Shown here: one piece after another, positions 10,295 through 18,599 of the stretch
Position numbering within the stretch: the stretch's first letter is position 1
Layout of the letters: every line of letters begins with the position of its first letter
Assembly (NCBI GenBank): GCA_051453625.1
Contig: JBOZIK010000001.1
Span: forward strand, 31,866,655-31,899,861
DNA from: Welwitschia mirabilis
Taxonomy: Eukaryota; Gnetophyta; Gnetopsida; Welwitschiales
Reading direction: 5' to 3'
DNA: 33,207 bases
Notes under the pieces: generated by a model
Database searches by the model: none
Told to the model about the DNA's origin: nothing
What the model saw: only the letters and a program-made list of their open reading frames with translations
Made by a program: the position numbers and the translations under genes

Positions 10295-11128
10295 NNNNNN
10301 NNNNNNNNNNNNNNNNNNNNNNNNNNNNNNNNNNNNNNNNNNNNNNNNNNNNNNNNNNNNNNNNNNNNNNNNNNNNNNNNNNNNNNNNNNNNNNNNNNNN
10401 NNNNNNNNNNNNNNNNNNNNNNNNNNNNNNNNNNNNNNNNNNNNNNNNNNNNNNNNNNNNNNNNNNNNNNNNNNNNNNNNNNNNNNNNNNNNNNNNNNNN
10501 NNNNNNNNNNNNNNNNNNNNNNNNNNNNNNNNNNNNNNNNNNNNNNNNNNNNNNNNNNNNNNNNNNNNNNNNNNNNNNNNNNNNNNNNNNNNNNNNNNNN
10601 NNNNNNNNNNNNNNNNNNNNNNNNNNNNNNNNNNNNNNNNNNNNNNNNNNNNNNNNNNNNNNNNNNNNNNNNNNNNNNNNNNNNNNNNNNNNNNNNNNNN
10701 NNNNNNNNNNNNNNNNNNNNNNNNNNNNNNNNNNNNNNNNNNNNNNNNNNNNNNNNNNNNNNNNNNNNNNNNNNNNNNNNNNNNNNNNNNNNNNNNNNNN
10801 NNNNNNNNNNNNNNNNNNNNNNNNNNNNNNNNNNNNNNNNNNNNNNNNNNNNNNNNNNNNNNNNNNNNNNNNNNNNNNNNNNNNNNNNNNNNNNNNNNNN
10901 NNNNNNNNNNNNNNNNNNNNNNNNNNNNNNNNNNNNNNNNNNNNNNNNNNNNNNNNNNNNNNNNNNNNNNNNNNNNNNNNNNNNNNNNNNNNNNNNNNNN
11001 NNNNNNNNNNNNNNNNNNNNNNNNNNNNNNNNNNNNNNNNNNNNNNNNNNNNNNNNNNNNNNNNNNNNNNNNNNNNNNNNNNNNNNNNNNNNNNNNNNNN
11101 NNNNNNNNNNNNNNNNNNNNNNNNNNNN
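10295..11128. other. Assembly gap (834 N) between two protease copies
   Basis: Unsequenced. The two protease copies on either side are 1137 bp apart, so the gap contains most of the spacer of a tandem duplication, or an assembly error. Confidence 0.9.
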
Positions 11129-11430
11129 TATGTTGAACTTCTATGATAATCACATCTATTGGGTAACAAGCCTCTTCAATTTGTATTGCCAAATCTTTAA
11201 TGATGTATAATGGTTTCTTAACTAATATATCTACTAGTTCTAAAACAACAAAAGTAGGCTCTATTATATCTTTCAAACCAAGCCTCTTATAAATTTAAAG
11301 TGGCATAATGTTAACACTTTCTCCAATGTTAATTAAAGCTTTCCCTATCTTCTTGTTTTCCTCTACAGTAACATTCATCGTGGCTGCTGTAGATCTTTAA
11401 ATTTTGGTGATTTTTATAATACTAATTCAT
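11129..11430 (-). pseudogene. Protease of inner element, first copy
   Basis: The - strand reads ALINIGESVNIMPL at about 11338-11297, then after one stop YKRLGLKD and an open stretch of about 50 codons ending at the gap: IIEPTFVVLELVD, then IIKDLAIQIEEACYPID. This follows the plant gypsy retropepsin order DLGASxNLMPLSxYxKLGL...ExxLADxxxxxPxGxIxDxxxxVxxxxxPxDF. The catalytic Asp is Asn and the Ala of DxGAS is Glu, so it is inactive. It is directly downstream of gag on the element strand, so this is probably the original copy. Confidence 0.82.
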
Positions 11431-11660
11431 GAGGAATTGAGCTAGGAAGACTTTACTAGGAATGACTCATTTTTTTTTTTCTTCTTATTAAGTCTTTCCA
11501 TAGTTTCGCATACCTCAAATTTTCTTATAAAACTTTCCAAAAAGAAAGACTTATGCTCACATTCTTAATTAAGGCTTTAAGATGTTCATTGAAAGTTGAG
11601 TTGTTGTTAAGCCTATCAATCCAAGGGATTGTTGGATTTTTCTTTTTCTTCTTGTCAATA
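11431..11660 (-). pseudogene. gag-to-protease linker of inner element
   Basis: Decayed linker sequence with a T-rich run at 11470-11480. It shares blocks with 3200-3370 of the outer element. No domain can be named. Confidence 0.45.
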
Positions 11661-12140
11661 GAAGGAAAATTTTAATCATTTAAAATTTTAATGTCCTCTT
11701 CCTCTTCTTCTTCATTGTTGTGGAAGGTGGAAGGTTCACATGGAGGAGGATTTATTTCTTGTCCACTTATTGTCACAACCTTATAGTCTCTTCTTAGTTC
11801 ATTTGGATTGGATAAAAGTTGTATAGGTAAAGCTCCTTGAGGTCTTTGGTTTGCTAGCAATGTTTATTGAAAAAAAATGTTTGCCATGTTTTCTGCATTG
11901 ACATTTTTTTTTTCTGAGCTCCTCCGTAAGGCTTGTGAGTTATTCATTTAGATTTTGAAAGTTTGATGGACTTGGTGGATAGTTTGCATTTTTGAATTGA
12001 TTTCTAAAAGGTTGATGATTATTTTGGAAATATGTATTCAACCTAGGTTGTTCTTGATTTTGGGATCAAAAGTTTTATATGATTAATTAAAAGAAAAAAC
12101 TTCTTTATGAATCCTTTCTTTATAAGTTAGCAGAAAAGGA
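11661..12140 (-). pseudogene. gag C-terminal part of inner element
   Basis: The - strand frame at 11860-11672 reads LANQRPQGALPIQLLSNPNE, then VVTISGQEI, and an acidic run of Glu residues. The words RPQGALP...NP...TxRSGxEI are characteristic of plant Athila/Tat-type gypsy gag just before protease. Upstream (about 12070-11890) a Gln/Asn/Pro-rich stretch (NTYFQNNHQPFRNQFKN) matches the disordered region that follows the zinc knuckle in this family. Stops and frameshifts interrupt it. Confidence 0.75.
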
Positions 12141-12181
12141 TAATTTTTGGTAACATGATAGTTGTCTTCATATAAATCATA
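12140..12181 (-). pseudogene. Zinc knuckle relic with all three Cys changed to Tyr
   Basis: The - strand reads YDLYEDNYHVTKNYPF. The spacing Y-x2-Y-x4-H-x4-Y is that of a CCHC knuckle (C-x2-C-x4-H-x4-C), which binds genomic RNA in live Gag. His is kept. The three Tyr codons are TAT at 12181-12179, 12172-12170 and 12142-12140, each one G-to-A change away from the Cys codon TGT. The position between the capsid part and the Pro/Asn-rich tail is where the family has its knuckle. Confidence 0.65.
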
Positions 12182-12940
12182 GATTTACATAAAATTTCTT
12201 TTATTTGCAATTTTAGCATAAAAAATCATTTCTATATACTTCTTCAATGTGGTTATAAAATCTCTAAAAGAATTTGTAGCATTGTCTTCTACCTCTTTTT
12301 ATTGCTTCACCTATTTTAAGTCTTTAATAAGTTGGCATATTATTTGATTTTCTTTAGGTGATGACCATGTTTTATTAAGCTTCATAAGTTCTTCTAATTT
12401 TGTTCATCCATCATTTAAAGTAAGGTTCATGAGGTTTCCTCCATAAGAAAAATCTACAAGTAGTTTTATATGTGGAGTTAGTCTACTATAAAAGTAGTTT
12501 AGTTGTTCTACTTTTAAAAAGGCATCTACTAGATTAGATTGGATTGCTATAAAGAAACATTCATATGTGGAGGCATAGTCTTTATTTGGATTTTTTTGAA
12601 ATTTCATTACCTTTCTTTTTCTTTTTCTTATAGTTTCTTCACTCATGAATCTTTTTATAAAGGTTTTTTAAACTTGATCCCATGTTTTTATGCTTTTGTG
12701 GGGTAATGTTTTTAGCCAAAGTTTTGCCCTGCCTTTTAAAGTCATGGGAAAGATTACCATATATGTTCTATCTATTATTTTTTTCTTCCTATTTCTTGAG
12801 GTAAGGATAAGTTTTTCAATATCTTTAATGTGTTGAATAAGGTCCTCATCCTCTTCTCCACTAAAAGTTGGATAAGCATGTAAATTTTTGAGCTCTACAT
12901 CATCCCTTAGTGGTAGGTTAAATGGTGTTTGAATTTATCT
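12182..12940 (-). pseudogene. gag capsid region of inner element
   Basis: Nearly continuous on the - strand: FNLPLRDDVELKNL (about 12930-12889), AYPTFSGEEDEDLIQHIKDI, FPMTLKGRAKLWLKTLPHKS, IKTWDQV, a stop, then an open frame from 12646 (MSEETIRKRKRKVM...). That frame includes YASTYECFFIAIQ, NYFYSRLTPHIKLLVDFS and GGNLMNLTLNDG and ends at 12404; the frame resumes after the stop with KLEELMKLNKTW. These are the Retrotrans_gag landmarks (TFxGxxxED, LKGxAxxWL, TWDxV, FYxxL). It is the best-preserved coding relic of the window and serves as the reference for the interrupted outer gag. Confidence 0.88.
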
Positions 12941-13655
12941 ATTCTTATTGGATAATAATTCTCTAAGGGTGAGATTGGCATTAGGGGTACAAGAGGTACT
13001 AAAAATTATAATTTGGTTCTCTCCTTCTATAGGTTATTCATTAAGAAAATTAGATTCAGAAAAAATAAATTTGGAAGGAGGATTGAGTGCACCTGGAAAT
13101 TGTTCTTTCGACTCTTTTTCTATGTTTACCAGTCCTTCTTTGAGGTTTTATTCTATTAGCTTCTTTTCTCTGAGATATTTATTTTCTAGATTTACCATAT
13201 CAGAACATTCTACAAATAGAAAATAATAGAAAATAAATTAGAAGATAATAGACCATCATCCTGTCTATTATCTAGACAATAGAAGAGACGACACACACAG
13301 AGAATAGAAAAATAGAAATAGAACTAAAATTAAAACAGAAAGAATAAAATACAAAAAATAAAAATATCGTCCTCCTAGTCTTTCGCATGTCATAGGAGAC
13401 GACAAAGACTAATTTATTATAAAAAAATTGTAATTCAAACATAAACCAGAAAAAAAAATACACACTGTCATTCTGACTGTCATGGGGACAATAGAGGGGA
13501 TGATCATACTTTTTAAGAGAAAACCTAAATCTAAAGAATAAAACTAAAAAAATAACTCTTAGAAAACCTAAAGATCCTTATAAATACAACGTTGCATAGA
13601 GAAGTAACTAGAATACTTATTTGAACAACAATAACCTTTATACTCTTTGATAGCC
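12941..13655 (-). other. 5' leader of inner element
   Basis: Lies between the primer site and recognisable gag. It contains an A-rich part (13200-13560) with three of the ~45-bp GTCATC...GATGA modules (13251-13292, 13365-13407, 13464-13506). A + strand frame of 92 codons at 12948-13226 shows no family and overlaps gag on the opposite strand; I treat it as chance. Confidence 0.5.
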
Positions 13656-13675
13656 TTCCCTGGCAATGAAGCTAA
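13656..13675 (-). other. Primer-binding-site relic
   Basis: Three bases past the end of the 5' LTR the - strand reads TTAGCTTCATTGCCAGGGAA. Athila-type elements typically have TGGCGCCGTTGCCGGGGA here. Most mismatches are G-to-A or C-to-T. Tentative, because it rests on similarity remembered for the family. Confidence 0.45.
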
Positions 13676-13677
13676 TT

Positions 13678-14738
13678 TGTTACGGTGTGTATTTATGAAT
13701 GCTTTTATATTTAAATAGATATTATCATTAGTAATCAAAATATATATTATGCATAATACATCATGCTAATATAGTGGGAGTAACCCAAAATGTCGTATCT
13801 TATTGAAGCCTATTCATAAGAGAATTATGTTACTTTTGTAATTAAAGAGGAACTAGGAATAAAAAATGCAATAAAATAAACTACCATGCAAAGTTCAAGA
13901 TGCAATCTATACTAACATGTAATGCAAATGAATCCTAACCCTACTTGCTTTTTAGACTTGACAAAGGCTGCACTTGATTATCCATATCATCCAAGAAATT
14001 ATCATGAGATATTGGGCGAAATTAGACTATAAGGGACATAAGAAATACTACAATGCAAATAATACAAACATGTAAAGAAAACCAATATTTATATTAAAAG
14101 TGGTAACAATATCTGGGTTACAAAACAGTCATGTCTTAATGGAAGATACTCAGCCCCCTTCCACATGCTTGACTTTCTACAACTTTTAAGATAGATCTCT
14201 CACCCTTAACTGTTCTATCATGAGAATCTCTGGTGCATCAAATATGAGAAGGAGAATTGAGAGGGGTCTTATTTGTAGGAAAGTATAACAGAAAAGGATA
14301 AATAGAAGTTGTGGTTACACACACTCATTAAGGGCTCAGAAACAAATGAATGGCTAAGAGAATCTATCAGTAATAGTTACATATTAGTGTTGTTTGGGCT
14401 ATCATCCGAATGACATGGGCAATAACATACTATCACAAAATATCTTGACAGTAATGTAGTCCATGTAAGCAGTCATCGTCCTACCTTTCGTGTGGATGAC
14501 AAAGGGGACAACGGTATTTCTTAATGATTTTCTTGTGGAGAAACTTAGCTTTTTTTTGTCATAAAATGCTCTACTCATTGGAAAATGCCTTTAATGCATT
14601 AAATTTGGACAACAACTACACTTTTCAAGATTTCCTCTTGTATCTCCAAAATCGTTAGAATTGCATCAAAACCTATATAAAATTCCTACAAAAAAACTCA
14701 TAAAACCCATTAAATAACTATAAATTGGTAGTGCAACA
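13678..14738 (-). repeat. 5' LTR of the inner element
   Basis: The + strand starts tgttacggtgtgt and ends gtgcaaca, giving TGTT...AACA on the element strand. It aligns end to end with 4737-5779. No polypurine tract precedes it, and primer site and gag follow it, so it is the 5' copy. The TATA equivalent at 14270-14278 reads TACAAATA, one base off the intact box of the 3' LTR. U3 carries two modules (14389-14430, 14471-14515). Confidence 0.88.
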
Positions 14739-14743
14739 CTTTA
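14739..14743. repeat. Target-site duplication, right copy (cttta)
   Basis: Five bases outside the 5' LTR of the inner element; they match 4732-4736 (ctcta) at four of five positions. Confidence 0.7.
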
Positions 14744-15120
14744 ATAGATAGATTAAAACAGGTTTTGAATCTCTTATTTTCTTTGAGCTATTTTATCCTT
14801 AAGAGTTAATGAGGCTAATGTTTGAAGGTTTAAAAGGGAAAAAGGTTTGAGAGATAGATTCTTTAGAGGGATTTGAAGAGAAAAACAATTTATAAAATAA
14901 ATTACTTTTAGAAATAGATAAGGGACTTTTAGAAATGTGAAAAGTAGGATAATCATCTTCTTCTATTTTAGATTCAAATAAATCTTTCTTCCCTCTAGTT
15001 CTTGAATTAAAATCCACTAAACTTTTTAAATTATTTTGCTGACAAATTGCTTCTTCTACTAGTGCTTTTTATGAATTACCATTTCCTTGCATTTTCATAA
15101 ATTGTTAAACAAACTTCTTT
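14744..15120 (-). pseudogene. gag N-terminal part of outer gypsy element
   Basis: The - strand has an open frame from 15017 to 14799 (MDFNSRTRGKKDLFESKIEE at the start) preceded by GNGNS...KALVEEAICQQNNLKSL. It follows the 5' LTR and leader of the outer element, so it is in gag position. Directly next to the inner element the - strand reads FNLSIK, which corresponds to FNLPLR of the inner gag. The matching continuation (EDMKLKNL, inner DDVELKNL) lies 10 kb away at 4732 and below. This identifies the fragment as the start of the interrupted outer gag. Confidence 0.7.
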
Positions 15121-15462
15121 ACACCCAAATTAAAAAATTCCTATTAGATTACACAAAATATAAGAAAGATTCCATAATAATAATGAATGTGGCATCCACT
15201 TAGATTAAGTGAAACACATAGTATAAACCAAGTTCATTGAAAACATTGGTAATCTTTGAACTTTTAATAAAAAGTAAAAGTAACATAAATTTAAAAATCA
15301 AGCTAAACTATGAGAGTGAAAGTACAAACTAATATAACAAAAATAAAAAAAATATGTATACTAACTACACAAGTAAACATCTTAAAATTAATTTACTTAA
15401 TTGAGTAGTGATAATCAATCTTATAAATGCTCTTGAACTCCTCTCTAATGATGTTGTCAATT
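15121..15462 (-). other. 5' leader of outer element
   Basis: AT-rich, no gene. Directly below the LTR the - strand reads AATTGACAACATCATTAGAG, a diverged counterpart of the primer-site region of the inner element. None of the 45-bp modules was found in it. Confidence 0.5.
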
Positions 15463-15998
15463 TGTTGGAGTATGTATCATGTGCTTTTCTTCAATTACTC
15501 ATCTTCAAATACAACTTACAATATTAGTAGCTTATGCACATGAAACACACTAGTATAGGGATTCAACCCAAATATTATATTGTAGAGAGAAATTTAAAAG
15601 TGAATTTAGAAGATTCAATAAAAAAGGATTAAAATGATTTTCTATTCTAAATTTCAGAATGATAAATGATGCAAATGCAAAAACAATGAATGAATGCAAA
15701 TATGAGATGCACGTGCCTAAATGGAAACACTAACCAAGTTTACCAATACTATATCAAAATCATAGTTAACTTGAGTTTGACATAACATAAAGAGAAATTA
15801 ACAAAAATAAAATGATATTTTATTAACCACCATGCTTCTTACATTAATAGTAACATAGTTGTTCCTAAATGAAGGATACATAGCCTAACACAAAGGTAAT
15901 CTCCTCTTCTATGTTAGATGGATATCTTACCCAAAATGCTCTAATATCACAAGTGATCTTGATGTAAGAAAGATAAGACATGGGGAACCTAAGAGGGG

Positions 15999-16006
15999 TA
16001 TTTATG
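15999..16006 (-). promoter_or_regulatory. LTR TATA box of outer element
   Basis: tatttatg on the + strand, CATAAATA on the element strand, followed by CCCCTCTT. It is aligned with the TATA blocks of the three other family LTRs. Confidence 0.5.
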
Positions 16007-16079
16007 GATTTGGATGACTATTTAGGTCACTAAGGATAGTAATAGATTAAGAGTATTCAAATCAATAATTTTGTAATAT

Positions 16080-16203
16080 CTTCTTGAAGTAAAATTTTCT
16101 TGATGTAATGTCTTCTTAGCGTAATGCCTTCCTAGTATAATGTGTTCTTATGCATGTCTTCTTGATGTAAAGTCTTCGTGATGTAACATCTTCTTGGATA
16201 TGT
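16080..16203. repeat. 16-bp minisatellite in U3
   Basis: About eight units of cttcttgatgtaatgt. Six are exactly 16 bp and two are 14 bp. Unit starts: 16080, 16096, 16112, 16128, 16144, 16158, 16174, 16190. Confidence 0.8.
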
Positions 16204-16269
16204 GGCATTTACCATGATGAGTTCAATACTTAACCTTTAAATCATAATGCCTTTACTAATCAATACTAT

Positions 16270-16393
16270 TGCCATGTGTCATCAACATTACCACCATGTC
16301 ACTATCACATGTCACTGTCACATGTCATTATCACATGTCACTACTAGATGTCATTGCCACATGCTACTATCATATGTCACTATCACATGTCTT
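16270..16393. repeat. 13-bp minisatellite in U3
   Basis: Seven uninterrupted 13-bp units of tatcacatgtcac from 16303 to 16393, preceded by two looser units from 16270. The open frame over this region is only the repeat read through (HVTVTCHYHMSL). Confidence 0.85.
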
Positions 16394-16518
16394 CCTGCTC
16401 CTTAATTACTCCATTTTAATTCAAATTATTCTTAGTTCTTTATCTTTAGTATTTAACATCAAAAGTGGATAATTCAAGCATTAAATCTATAAAAAGGATT
16501 AAAAACGCACTTTAAACA

Positions 16519-17640
16519 TGATGTTAAGTATGGATAATTTGGCTTGTAATAATTCTTTAAATAATCTTTACAATTTTGATTAAATATTTATTGATTAGAT
16601 TATTGATTATTGGTTCATGATAAAAATGGATTATGACATGGTAAAACTTATCTTTTTCATTCTCCATAATAAAATAGTCCAATGTATGTAGAATCTTAGT
16701 AGTAAACTTGTAAATAGAAAATGAAGATTCAAATACATTCTCTATTCTAAAAATAATTTGAGAAGAGATGGGATTAGTACTCTAAATGCACATATTTATT
16801 TAATTTTAAAAAAATAAACATGCCACAGAGAACAACAAGAGAATACAAAAAGTAGAAAGATCTATAAATTTGTAAGCAATAATTAATCCACTCTAGGTGA
16901 AGATACATTGTAAGTAAACTTACTTAATGAAATGGTAATTTGTTATTAGAGATATTATTTTTTATATAAGTTAGTATTTCTTTTATTTGTTTTATTAATG
17001 TATTCTTTTATAATTATTCACTTATTTGTAGTTTATAACATGATAAGTATCAAGTTTGCAAGATTACACAAAATAGAAAACAAATCAAAATAGAACCATA
17101 TCTCTTAAAGTAAGTTACATGTTTGAATTGCATTTATTTCTCTTTAATTTTAAAGATTCATTATTAGTTATTTATTCTAACTCAGTTCTTTATTAATGAA
17201 TTTTATTTTTCCACCTAAATCTAAAACTTCAGGATGAACTTTAGATTACTCTAATTTATAGGATTTGGCTCTTTACTTAATTCTTAGAAATGGTAAATAT
17301 CAAATAAATTAATACATCTTATAAGCCTAAATAATTGATTTTTTTTTCCAATTCATGTTTATTTGTTAAAGGTTTAATCAAATCTTTGAAGACCCCTTTT
17401 ACTTGTTTATTTAACTTTGCCTCATCATTTTTATTCCTCATTATATATGCTAAATATAATTCCATGGTATTCAAGCTTGAAGATCCTCTTCAAGAACCCT
17501 TGAAGGCCCTCTTTGGACTCTAATATATTATGATATAATAACTAAATATAATACTTAAGCTTAAAGATCCTCTTTGAAAAGCCTAAATTGTTAAATATAC
17601 CTTCAATATTTAGAATGTTATACTATCTTAAATACCAAAA
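16519..17640. other. AT-rich sequence without recognised gene
   Basis: Flanks the outer element; 16519-16523 (tgatg) would be its target duplication. I see no gene. A pair of related ~42-bp words occurs at about 17451-17499 and 17543-17584 (taaatataat...aagctt.aagatcctctt). The first contains a perfect hairpin, CTTGAAGA-tcc-TCTTCAAG, at 17476-17494. This may be part of a long LTR that ends near 18573. Confidence 0.4.
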
Positions 17641-17656
17641 TACACCCATTAAATTA

Positions 17657-17662
<6 letters not shown>

Positions 17663-17706
<44 letters not shown>
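17663..17706. repeat. (CA)22 microsatellite
   Basis: An uninterrupted 44-bp CA run, preceded by ctctct. Confidence 0.97.
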
Positions 17707-17707
<1 letters not shown>

Positions 17708-18161
17708 TAACCTATAACTCAAAGGTCTCCTTTGAGTGTGAGGTATGTCCTTAAACTTACATCTAACATCATTGTGATCATTTTTCAGATTATCACAACA
17801 TCATTTCTATCTCAACTTCAAAGTCATCTTTAACTATGAGTTACTCGCTTTTCACTTATCACTTCACTTATCCTTTAATTAAGTTAGTTCATATCATTAG
17901 TATTGAATTCCAATTTAATGCCAAAATCTTTACTAATTATTTCTCTTACTAGTGCTAATGCATAACAATAACCTTTATTATTTACAAATAAGTAAAATAG
18001 TAATTTGTTATGCATTTCTTACCATCATGCTTTCTTTTTTGTGGTAAAGTACTTCCTCTTTTCTCTCATGATAATACATGTAACAGTTATTCTATTAGGT
18101 AATAACTTTTATTTACTACATTCAAAAGCATTCATGACTTTACTAGGGATGAGAAGTTAAT
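17707..18161. other. AT-rich stretch, nothing recognised
   Basis: No open frame, RNA gene or repeat unit was found between the CA tract and the 26-bp minisatellite. Confidence 0.4.
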
Positions 18162-18343
18162 TTGAAACTTGCATAATTCATCTAAACTTGAAACTTTTAC
18201 AATTCATCTAAACTTAAAACTTATAGAGTTTATTTAAGTGAGAAAATTATGTGGTTTTTTTAAACTTAAAACCTACATAGTTTATTTAAATTTGAAACTT
18301 GCATAGTTTATTTAACCTTAAAATATACCTAGTGTATTAAGAA
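18162..18343. repeat. 26-bp minisatellite, seven units
   Basis: Units of ttgaaacttgcatagtttat plus ttaaac start at 18162, 18188, 18214, 18240, 18266, 18292 and 18318, all exactly 26 bp. Units 1, 2, 5 and 6 are close to consensus; units 3, 4 and 7 are more diverged. The constant period despite base divergence shows an old tandem array without indels. Confidence 0.85.
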
Positions 18344-18573
18344 TTTAAAATTAAAACTTACCTAAATAAGCTATTTATTAGGCTTACAAGTAGAGTTCCA
18401 AAGCAATTAAGGTTAGAACTAGTTTTATTTGAATTTAGATTTAAATAAGAGTTTATCTAACTGCATGAATCATTTATTTTATAAAATCTAAAATTTATCT
18501 CTTAAATAAGTTTTTAAAGTTACTCTAAGATCCATGTTTGAAAAGTTTTAAGAAGAGAATTATTAAGCTTCGA

Positions 18574-18587
18574 TGGTAGCGCAGGTT
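18574..18587 (+). other. Possible primer-binding site of a + strand LTR element
   Basis: tggtagcgcaggtt resembles the initiator-Met tRNA primer site TGGTATCAGAGCAGGTT with three bases missing. If real, 16.5-18.57 kb would contain a 5' LTR and the A-rich part after it a gag region. Weak on its own. Confidence 0.3.
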
Positions 18588-18599
18588 AACAATAAGTAA

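Larger units (their letters stand above)
4737..14738 (-). mobile_element. Complete nested Ty3/gypsy element (inner element)
   Basis: The element runs on the - strand from its 5' LTR (13678-14738) to its 3' LTR (4737-5779). Both LTRs have TGTT...AACA ends and nearly equal length (1061 and 1043 bp). Order after the 5' LTR: primer-site relic, leader, gag (about 12940-11650), protease (twice, 11129-11430 and 10016-10294), post-protease segment, then a 3' region, a polypurine tract and the 3' LTR. Reverse transcriptase and integrase are not visible; only the 969-N gap at 7858-8826 could hide part of them. It lies inside gag of the outer element. All coding parts are decayed, so it is non-autonomous today. 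Confidence 0.85.
15463..16518 (-). repeat. 5' LTR of the outer gypsy element
   Basis: The + strand starts tgttggagtatgta and ends gcactttaaaca, giving TGTT...AACA and 1056 bp, the same length class as the inner LTRs. It shares with them the U5 words ctagtatag.gattcaaccca and the R-region block (gaaggatacatagcct... tggatatctta). The TATA box is at 15999-16006 (CATAAATA) with ccccTCTT after it. U3 carries two unrelated minisatellites in place of the 45-bp modules. No polypurine tract lies upstream, consistent with a 5' LTR. Confidence 0.78.

Noticed and set aside
6723-11276. Long open frames of 269-344 codons across 6723-7532, 7816-8850 and 10189-11276
   Set aside because: They consist almost entirely of N; only the few residues at the edges are real sequence. 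The exception is the edge at 11129-11276, which is part of the protease relic.
4737-14738. Tandem array (LTR-internal-LTR-internal) sharing one LTR
   Set aside because: The 5-bp flanking duplication and the gag frame that continues from 14744 to 4732 fit a nested insertion better.
16303-16393. CRISPR-like array
   Set aside because: Units are contiguous 13-mers without spacers, in plant-type DNA.
16269-16472. 67-codon protein with repeated HMSLSHV-like units
   Set aside because: It is the 13-bp minisatellite read in frame; 13 is not a multiple of 3, and no start context or family supports a gene.
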